A DNA stretch of 6,106 nucleotides from Bacillota bacterium (GTDB lineage: Bacteria > Bacillota > Clostridia > Lachnospirales > Lachnospiraceae). The translations under genes and the position numbers were made by a program. Every line of letters begins with the position of its first letter. Within the stretch, counting starts at the first letter, position 1. Of this stretch, positions 1-6,106 are shown piece by piece. The stretch lies in the NCBI GenBank assembly GCA_023435505.1, contig JAEYRR010000251.1, forward strand, positions 1 through 6,106, in the 5' to 3' direction. The notes below the pieces were generated by a model. The model was not told the origin of the DNA, ran no database searches, and was given only the letters and a program-made list of their open reading frames with translations.

Positions 1-3000
1 TTCCCTTTACCGGAAATAATCACTTTGGCAGTATCTTTCCCACTGTTTATATTACTCTCATACCTCAGGGTGTAGTCCGTTCCTGCAACCAAGACTGCGT
101 TCCCACGGGCACTATCTGTAATTGTAAGTTTCGGTGTAATTGCTGAGCCTGTATATACCCAATCAGCAATAGGAGCTACTACTATCGTGATATCACTTAA
201 GTTCTTTCCTTTAATCGTAAAGCTCTTTGTTAAAGTACCAGTGTAAAGACCCATACCGATTATTTTCACTTTGGCAGTATTTATGCCACAACCAATATTA
301 TTCTCATATTCCAGGGTGTAATCCGTTCCTTCCACTAATGTTGCATTCTCACGGCTACTGTCCGTAATCACTAGTGATGGTTTGATTTCCAAACCTGTAT
401 ATGACTGTTCTGCAATAGGGTCTACTGTTATTGTACTGTTATCTAAGCCCTTTTTAATTGTAAAGTTCTTTGTTAGGCTTTCCTTATAATTCCCTTGACC
501 CGTAATAATCACTATGGCAGTATCTTTCCCACTGTTTATATTACTCTCGTATGTCAGGGTGTAATCCGTTCCTTCAACCAAGACTGCATTCCCACGAGCA
601 CTGTCTGTAATAGTCAGTTTCGGGGTAATTACTGAGCCTGTGTATACCTGGTCAGGTATAGCTTCAACTGCTATGGTACTATCACGTAAGCTCTTCTCGG
701 TAATTGTAAAACTCTTTGCTAGGCTTTCACTATAATTGCCTTTACCGATAATTTTGACTTTGGCAGTATCATTCCCACAGTTTATATTACTCTCATACTC
801 CAGGGTGTAATCCGTTCCTTCAACCAAGACTGCATTTCCACGAGCACTGTCTGTAATAGTCAGTGTTGGTGTAATTCCTGTACCTGTGTATACCTGATTA
901 TCAATCGCTTGTACTACTATGGTGCTATCCGTTACTTCTTTCGGACTAATCGTAAAATCTACTTGTTTATCTGGATAAGTGCTGAATAATCCTAAGCCTT
1001 TTATAGTAACAGTAGCTTTACCAGCATTAGTATTATTTGAATATTCTACCTCGTAGTCAATTGGAATTTCACTAGTTGTACTGGTAAGTATAACTTCTGG
1101 CTCAAGAGCAGTTCCTGTATAGATCTGGTTAGGAATATTCTTAATGCTATAACCATTCCAAATATCTGTATAATCAGTATTACACAATGCGTACTTCTGA
1201 CTTGTTACTTCCTTAGCGGCGTCATCATCCCAGTAATATCCCCATAACTTAAGGTCATTACCTTCCATTGAATAGTATGACTCATTCTCGCCGTCAAATA
1301 ATAGCGATACATCTGTATAACATAGGGATAAACTCCCTAGTACGTCATTTGGAGATTTCCGTAACATAACTTTCTTATCGACGTTAAATACTTTAGTCTC
1401 CGTATCATCATATGATAATTGGTTGTTCAAAAGTTCTTTCATATTAACGTCTGACTTCCCATACAAACCATCTTCATATATGTTCACTGAGTACTCATAC
1501 GGAATAATCTTATAATATCTCTTACTAGTAACAGGAGATATCACTTCTGGTACTGCATCTGCATCAACCTCTTGTAACTGATCCTCTACCATCTGATACC
1601 ATGCTACAGTATCCTCAGCATTTGCAATACCATAATAACGATTATGATCTGCATCCTCATATATATAATACTTGGAACCGTCGCTTGCATCTGTATAGGT
1701 CTCCCACTCTAATCCGATATCAATATTATCGCCAATTGTAATAGATGCGCTATCTTCATTATTCTGTTCTGCATAGAGATCTAATACATACCCTCCATAA
1801 ATTATATCTCCATTAAATGAATCGTCATAGCTATCTCCAGTAATAGTAGGAAGTACGATGTCTGCCTTTGATTTAGCTATAAGAACGCTATCAGCAGTTA
1901 CATGCATAGAGCCAATCCCATTTAATGTTTCCTCAATTGTTAACTGTGCTTCCTGTGCAGTTAACTCTTTGAAATTAGTCAAGGATTTTATTACATTATC
2001 TCTATCTACTTCTACGGTAACATCCTTCGTTCCATTCACTACCTGATTCACTCTGGAATTAATAAACCGTACAGTACCTGAGGATCCTTCTGCAAACATT
2101 GAAACCTGTAATGGAGTAGTATTTTCAGTATACAACCCTTCAAACACCAATAACTGATCATTGTGCAAGGTAATACTATCTATGCTATAAGCATGATAAT
2201 TACCTTGTTTTCTGGAAATTATAGCAAGTGCTTCTATATTATCTGGAACCACAAGATCTTTAAAGGTCTGGTCTTCTCTATTTACCTCAATAGCTGTATA
2301 GTCGAATCCTGCACATCGGGCAATGACCATTGCATGATCTGCTGTAGCTGTAGGGAAACCATTATAATAATAGAAATCTTCATGCCCTATTTTCTTGAAA
2401 TTCTCTTCATCAAGGCCCATAACACCAAGAAAATTAAGGTCTCTATTATGCAGCTTACCATCAATATCAATAAAGTAATTACCGTAATCCCAGCATTCTA
2501 CCTTATTAAGGGATGCAAGATCAAATCCATGCTCTAAGGAGCCAAAACTCATATACTGCATATTCTCATATGGGTACTCTTCTGACAGAGAATAATCTGC
2601 TATTTTTCTATCTTCGGTATCAAAAGACTCTACGGTATAATACGTTACATAAACTCTGTTGTTAGCATTCCAGACATCGTTATCTGTGATATCTGTAGCT
2701 TGGTCAACTATAATAACATAATCTGAGTTATCAGGGCCAGCCTCAATTAGATAATACTCATTATCATCAAGACGAATATACCTTCTACCCTCTTCTCCAT
2801 ACCAAACATCGTACTCTGTTGTATCATTTAATCTTACCCTATTTATTCCCAGTTCGATATCTCCAGTAAACTCCGGAACAAGAATTTGGTCATCATTCGT
2901 TGGGTAACCCTTATAGGATAGATGGAATTCATTGTTACCATATATGTCTTTAAAGCTTACCTTGTTATACACATATATACCATCATTCTTAATAGGAGTG

Positions 3001-6000
3001 ATGTTTAGGTTGTAGCTATTTACGATATTACAACAGTCAATATTAGAGAGTCCAGATAAAGTATTATCATCCATAAGAGTCAGAATACCTTTATCATTAC
3101 CCGTAATTACACCATCCAAACCAAACCTACGAATACATAGCTGACTGTCATCCTCTCTTGTTAAGGTCCCGTTGTCATCTCCATTGTATTGGATATTCCC
3201 TTTATAGTTACCCTCCACAATCAAAGAACCCTCATGTTCTATTGTTATGGTGCGAAGTTCTTTTAACGACATAGTATAGTTTGATAAGATATAGTGACAG
3301 CCTGTTGGTACTGTAATATCTTCTACTGATGTACTATCATATAACTGCTGGATAAATACATAATTTTCTCCGTTGCACTGAGTGGTAATATCTTCTAATG
3401 TTCCTACCGCTAGGAGTTGTCCAAACTCAACATAACCTTTGTCAGCAAAATCTTCATAGCCTTGTTGGTCTATCTGATAAGCCACAAAATCTTTAGGATT
3501 TGTTACATGAATGTAGCCATCCTTCTTTTCACTATAGGAACCATAAGTACTTATATTTATAGCGCCATCCTCTAACCTCTCTATGAATGGTGCTCCTTCA
3601 TGATAATAATTTAAATCATAACTCCAGTATTCATCATTAGCAAACTCAATCCCAGAATTACCGACTATATTCATAAGAGTATTAAAATCTACAGTAAGAA
3701 GCTGTCCCATACTGCAAGACTCAGAATTAGCTGTATGATCATGGGCCTTATGCATATCATAGCTTTCTTCATAAACAGCAGATTCTTCGTCTTTAAAGCT
3801 ATTATATACTTTTATTTGTACCCCTTCATTATACTGTACACGTTCTGGGTTTGTAGGCTCTTCACAAGGCTCAGTTATGTCATCTTTCAGTGTATACCAC
3901 ACATCATCAATGTACACATACTCCTGGTACCTATCCTCAATATTCTCATAATACTTAACAGCATAGTGATCCTTATCAGGATTAGCATCATCTGGATCGG
4001 AATCATACCAGTATCTTGCTGTGGTCTGTCCCAGGCTAATTTCCCCTTTGATCGTAACATTTGGGTAAACTCCATTGTCATACTCATATAACAATCTAAG
4101 ACTATTATTCTCATAAACTGTTGTACCATCAAAAGTATCCGTATATGCATTTGCAATGGACGTCACATTATTAAGAGTAACTGTTGAATCACTTCCCAAA
4201 TACAGTTCTGGTCCGTCTTTCAGTTCAAGGGTATCCGTAACGCTTAATGCCTTATCTACATACAGACTTCCCTGTAACTTTAGGTTTGTCACGTCAGTGA
4301 TAGCTTTGACCACATTATCATCTCTTATGGTCATATCTATACCTGGTTGACAGGTGATTTCTCCTGCTAATCGACAATTCTGCAACAGTACATTACAACT
4401 TTTGTTCTCCTGGGTTCCAGTAACACTTAATGCAATCTCATTTGAGTCTGTACACTCTATGCTATTCAAAACTAAACTTGAACCACTCGCGATTGCAATA
4501 TCACCAATTGATACCATTCCATGAGTTTCGGTTACATCATCCCAGTATCCAGCGAGTGTAAGTCCTGTTACATTTTCTGGAATTGTAATATCTCCAAGGC
4601 TAATATTATCTTTTTCCATATTGACTCTATAATACCCGGTATCAAGAGAAGGGAGGCTCTGCATCAATAAACTTAGCGAATTAGTTTTTAAAAGTTCTTC
4701 TCCATATCCATCATTTCTAAAGTCTTCCTCACTAATGGTGTTTAAAATTACTGTTATATCATTCCAGTCAATTGCTCCTCCATCCAAATCAATATGTAGG
4801 TTATTAGTGTTATAATAACGTATGATATCCTTCATTATTAGTGGAAGTGCTACATCTGGAGCTAAATCAACAACCTTAGTGCCCGCAGACAGATCACAAT
4901 CCTCCCATTTTTCACTCCAATAACTATCCATCGTTACAAACCGAAGGTTGACAACACAATTACGTGTCGATAGGTTCTCCTCATTCACTTCTTCTGCGCT
5001 ATCAGCAATTACCTGCTCTTCATCTCCTTCAGCGTTTTGTACTGTCTCTATACGATGATATCCGTCCTCTTTCTTTACATACTCTAAGTAATTCTCATCA
5101 TCGACACGGTAATAATACACCGTATAGAACTCACCATCAAACATTCTTCCTTCTAAACCAAGGTCTATAGAACCATTAAAATTAGGAAGTTCTTTGGATA
5201 TTTCTGGATATCCTATATAATTAAGATTAAGATTCCCAAATCCTGTTATTTTATTAAAGATGACACGTTCATAGCCCCCATCAACCCTAGGGATTATATT
5301 AAGGTCAGTATCAGAACATAACACCAACTCCTCAACTTCCTTTAATCCATAGATTTGATTGCCTCTTCTAATACATAAAGCTCCTGTATTGTTACCAGAG
5401 ATACTACCATTTATGTTGGCATTCATTAGAGTTAGTTTAGAACCTACACTACCATTATATTGTATGTCCCCCTTATAGTTACCGGTAAGGATACACTCTG
5501 CATTAGCACCTAAATCTATCCTATTAATCACTCCTGGATTCTCTCTACAATCAATTACTACATGTGCATTTTCTGGTATGGTAATCTGCTCGCCATCTGT
5601 ATCTAAGCCAAGCTTATTACTGATATATAGGTAGTCTTCTGCCTCTAACTTTGTAAGAATATCACTTATGGAACCCAGAGTCTTATTGCCTACTGGATTA
5701 AGAGTATCTTTATTCTCATAGGCCTCGTACTGTTCTTTCGTAATGGCTTGGCCTTCATAATCCGTAGGATTATGTAACACTGCATAATAGTCGGTGACTG
5801 TTTTTTTGACATAATCAACCGCTGACATCCTTACTTCACCATCTACTTTATTGACGATTCTTGTATTATACCAATTAGTTTGATCAGTAAAATTATAGCT
5901 GGCATCTAAAGTAAGACGCAGCTCATATTCAATTGACGCTAATGTACTTTGGTCAATCATACATACCTGCTTATTGGTAAGCTCACTTACACGTTTACCG

Positions 6001-6106
6001 TCTAACTGCCCAAAATCATAGTCAGGAGTAAAGGCATCTATTGCATCTGAATTATCATAGAAAAGTATCTCTACCCCTTTCGAATAGACATCAGGTCGAA
6101 GTGAAT
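1..6106 (-). CDS. Giant repeat-containing putative surface or secreted protein, partial at both ends
   Basis: One frame stays open for 2,034 codons, from 6104 down to 3, with no stop and no identifiable start, so both termini are missing. The visible part would exceed 200 kDa. From N to C it has a short leader into unit U1 (residues 1-10) and four diverged tandem units of about 375-390 residues (U1-U4, residues 11-1539). A shortened fifth unit (1540-1646) follows, then five Ig-like repeats (1647-2034). The sequence is rich in Asp, Glu, Asn, Tyr and Thr, has few Trp, and shows no membrane segment or catalytic motif that I recognise. Ig-like repeats of this kind are typical of exported Gram-positive proteins, so a surface or secreted location is inferred; no signal peptide, LPXTG or other anchor is visible. 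In-frame Met codons lie inside repeat units, and none is supported as a start. Adhesin, matrix or stalk roles are possible but unproven. The reading frame itself is near certain; the function is unknown. Confidence 0.96.
3..200 (-). repeat. Ig-like repeat R4, truncated by the window edge, residues 1969-2034
   Basis: The first 66 residues of a further repeat are present: ADWVYTG, VAGTDYTLRYESNINSG, and SGKG followed by two bases of a probable Asn codon. The missing part should hold the GNY turn and the closing F-x-I strand. The array therefore continues past the window, and the number of copies cannot be counted here. Its DNA is nearest to R2. Confidence 0.85.
201..446 (-). repeat. Ig-like repeat R3, residues 1887-1968
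   Basis: An 82-residue repeat with AEQSYTG, VEGTDYTLEYENNIGCG, KVKIIGMGLYTG and SFTI. It is the most diverged of R1-R4: its core reads TDSSRENATLVEG, and it has LYTG where R1 and R2 have NY. A Cys at residue 1939 lies at the same place as Cys1776 of R1, two repeats earlier. Confidence 0.87.
447..689 (-). repeat. Ig-like repeat R2, residues 1806-1886
   Basis: An 81-residue repeat with PDQVYTG, VEGTDYTLTYESNINSG, ITGQGNY and NFTI. Its DNA is very close to R4: in one 60-base comparison (541-600 against 52-111) I count 53 matches. It carries Ser where R1 and R3 have Cys. The likely role is the same spacer function as its neighbours. Confidence 0.87.
690..935 (-). repeat. Ig-like repeat R1, residues 1724-1805
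   Basis: An 82-residue repeat with DNQVYTG, GTDYTLEYESNINCG, KVKIIGKGNY and SFTI in the standard order. It shares long identical DNA stretches with R2 in the segment encoding the LVEGTDYTL core. A Cys at residue 1776 replaces the Ser found in R2 and R4. The repeat probably folds as a beta-sandwich spacer of an exported protein; this is inferred from the pattern. Confidence 0.87.
936..1166 (-). repeat. Ig-like repeat R0 (divergent first copy), residues 1647-1723
   Basis: This 77-residue repeat shows the shared pattern of the array: IPNQIYTG, then DYEVEYSNNTNAGKATV, then TIKGLG and the closing FTI strand. It lacks the TDSARGNAVLVEGTDY core seen in R1 and R2 and has DNA unlike them, so it is the oldest or separately derived member. 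In similar proteins, repeats of this pattern are annotated as bacterial Ig-like or surface repeats and act as spacers. Here it sits at the junction between the large units and the array. Confidence 0.8.
1167..1487 (-). repeat. Unit U5, shortened fifth unit, residues 1540-1646
   Basis: VNIYEDGLYGK at 1540 looks like the opening of a third supermodule. About 70 residues later the sequence reaches GNDLKLWGYYWDDD from 1615, which resembles the G-x-I-x-L-G plus Tyr/acid tail that ends the full units. At 107 residues it lacks the middle 260-280 residues, including the IPEN, GNYKG and LCIRR motifs. The frame is intact, so this is either an in-frame deletion or a natural capping version of the unit. 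It joins directly to the first Ig-like repeat. The assignment rests on the two ends only. Confidence 0.55.
1488..2654 (-). repeat. Unit U4 (B-type), residues 1151-1539
   Basis: The unit opens with VYVTYYTVESF at 1151 and has FIDIDG at 1211-1216. LVVPDN at 1284-1289 stands where U2 has ITIPEN. RDNVIKSLTNFKELTAQ around 1368-1384 matches the DNVVKAITDVTNLKLQ stretch of U2. GDNIDIG at 1458-1464 has one residue more than the equivalent motif in the other units. The Tyr/acid-rich tail (YYIYEDADHNRYYG, 1479-1492) continues into a further acidic stretch with WYQMVEDQLQEV, so this tail is longer than in U1-U3. It leads straight into the shortened unit U5. Confidence 0.8.
2655..3821 (-). repeat. Unit U3 (A-type), residues 762-1150
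   Basis: The unit opens with VQIKVYN at 762. A His cluster, HKAHDH, lies at 785-790 and is not obvious in the sister unit U1. FGQLLAVGTLEDI leads to ITVPTG at 930-935, the position of the IPEN turn in the other units. GNYKGNIQYNG at 965-975, LCIRR at 989-993, LNITP, then YKGYP and FTGDIELG (core 1081-1086) all follow the order seen in U1. The Tyr/acid-rich tail is at about 1098-1123 (YDVWYGEEGRRYIRLDD). Cys pairs such as IDCC occur, but no conserved Cys pattern links the units. Confidence 0.8.
3822..4955 (-). repeat. Unit U2 (B-type), residues 384-761
   Basis: The unit opens with VVNLRF at 384. It carries HIDLDG at 437-442 and then an acidic, helix-like stretch, WNDITVILNTISEEDF. ISLGDITIPENVTGLTLAG follows, with ITIPEN at 506-511. 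The next part alternates hydrophobic and polar residues (SLVLNSIECT, then CNVLLQNCRLAGEITC), followed by DDNVVKAITDVTNLKLQ from 595. GEISLG at 687-692 leads into a Tyr/acid-rich tail at about 714-740 (YAVKYYENIEDRYQEY). It lacks the GNYKG and LCIRR motifs of the A-type units and matches U4 best. No enzymatic motif is visible. Confidence 0.8.
4956..6074 (-). repeat. Unit U1 (A-type), residues 11-383
   Basis: The unit opens with VEILFYD at residue 11. About 140 residues of mixed character follow, including a TLGSISDILTKLEAEDY stretch that leads into ITIPEN at 174-179. Next comes a part rich in Asn, Gly and beta-strand-like residues: GNYKGDIQYNG at 208-218, then TLMNANINGSISGN and ALCIRR ending at 247. 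The GYP turn is followed by FNGSIDLG, whose core GSIDLG lies at 311-316. The unit ends in a Tyr/acid-rich segment at about 326-353 (YTVYYYRVDDENY) and an acidic linker. The middle part looks like a repetitive beta fold such as a beta-helix, but that is an impression from spacing and not a family match. Its closest relative in the window is U3. Confidence 0.8.

Larger units (their letters stand above)
1488..3821 (-). repeat. Supermodule S2 (units U3+U4), second copy of the A-B pair
   Basis: Residues 762-1539 repeat the order of motifs in S1, with U3 equivalent to U1 and U4 to U2. S2 is about 27 residues longer than S1, through insertions near the start of U3 and the end of U4. It is followed by a third, degenerate opening (U5) and then by the Ig-like array. 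The boundaries are set at the beta-strand-like segment that opens each unit and could shift by about ten residues. Confidence 0.85.
3822..6074 (-). repeat. Supermodule S1 (units U1+U2), first copy of an A-B pair
   Basis: Residues 11-761 form the first copy of a long-period protein repeat. Its matches to the second copy (residues 762-1539) stay in order. GNYKGDIQYNG at 208 pairs with GNYKGNIQYNG at 965. LCIRR at 243 pairs with LCIRR at 989. GSIDLG at 311 pairs with GDIELG at 1081. HIDLDG at 437 pairs with FIDIDG at 1211. DNVVKAIT at 596 pairs with DNVIKSLT at 1369. GEISLG at 687 pairs with GDNIDIG at 1458. The offsets run from 746 to 774 residues, so the copies are collinear with small insertions and deletions. 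Similarity is at protein level only, which suggests an old duplication. Confidence 0.85.

Noticed and set aside
3..935. CRISPR array suggested by regularly spaced near-identical DNA
   Set aside because: The period of 243-246 bases equals one 81-82 residue protein repeat, the frame is open throughout, and the similarity extends through the whole repeat with no unique spacers.
1629..1670. Choline- or glucan-binding repeats, suggested by YYIYEDADHNRYYG
   Set aside because: The Trp-Tyr-Tyr and Gly spacing of those 20-residue repeats is absent, and the segment is not tandemly repeated.
2163..2537. Plus-strand open frame of 124 codons with Cys- and Ile-rich translation
   Set aside because: It lies antisense inside the large minus-strand frame. 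It has no ribosome binding site and no sensible domain, and its composition is that of the complement of Asp/Tyr/Asn codons.
3735..4091. Plus-strand open frame of 118 codons that looks like a membrane protein
   Set aside because: The hydrophobic character arises because the complement of Asp, Asn and Tyr codons reads as Ile, Val and similar residues. The minus-strand frame carries unit motifs such as GEISLG across this stretch.
3887..4156. Minus-strand open frame of 89 codons rich in Met and Ile
   Set aside because: It is in a different frame from the giant gene and overlaps unit U2, so it is a frame-shifted shadow.
1858..5170. Three short plus-strand frames (1858-2046, 4156-4350, 4964-5170)
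   Set aside because: All are antisense to conserved repeat units, short, and without a recognisable product or upstream ribosome binding site.
1488..6074. BspA-type leucine-rich repeats, suggested by the ITIPEN motifs
   Set aside because: The motif occurs once per unit of about 380 residues and lacks the 20-25 residue period and the AF-x-x-C pattern of that family.

Overview
The whole 6,106-base window is the interior of one very large protein-coding gene on the minus strand. One minus-strand frame (first complete codon at 6104..6102, last at 5..3) runs for 2,034 codons without a stop, and neither the start nor the end of the gene is in the window. All other open frames here are short and have the composition of shadows of this gene. 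I see no intergenic DNA, RNA gene, promoter, terminator, mobile element or CRISPR array.

The DNA is AT-rich by eye. The protein is rich in Asp, Glu, Asn, Tyr, Thr and Ile, uses AGA and ATA codons freely, and ends in Ig-like repeats of the YTG...GTDY...GNY...F.I type. Such repeats are common in surface and secreted proteins of low-GC Gram-positive gut bacteria. I infer a Clostridia or Lachnospiraceae-like Bacillota, without proof. The standard bacterial code fits, since no in-frame UGA occurs.

Read from N- to C-terminus (high to low coordinates), the fragment has two parts. Residues 11-1646 (6074 down to 1167) are built from diverged tandem units of about 375-390 residues: U1, U2, U3, U4 and a shortened U5. 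U1 resembles U3 and U2 resembles U4, so the region is best read as an A-B-A-B pair of supermodules of about 750-780 residues, followed by a third, degenerate beginning. Each full unit opens with a beta-strand-like V-x-V/I-x-F/Y segment. It then has an I/V-P-[E/D]-N-like turn, a stretch rich in short beta-strand-like segments, a G-x-I-[DES]-[LI]-G motif, and a Tyr/acid-rich tail. I do not recognise this unit as a named family.

Residues 1647-2034 (1166 down to 3) are five Ig-like repeats of about 77-82 residues, the last cut by the window edge. Four of them are close at DNA level, which points to recent duplication or gene conversion. The large units are related only at protein level. The likely picture is a long extracellular or cell-surface protein with an older repeated N-terminal part displayed on, or followed by, a younger Ig-like stalk. 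The signal peptide and any anchor would lie outside the window, so location and function are inference.
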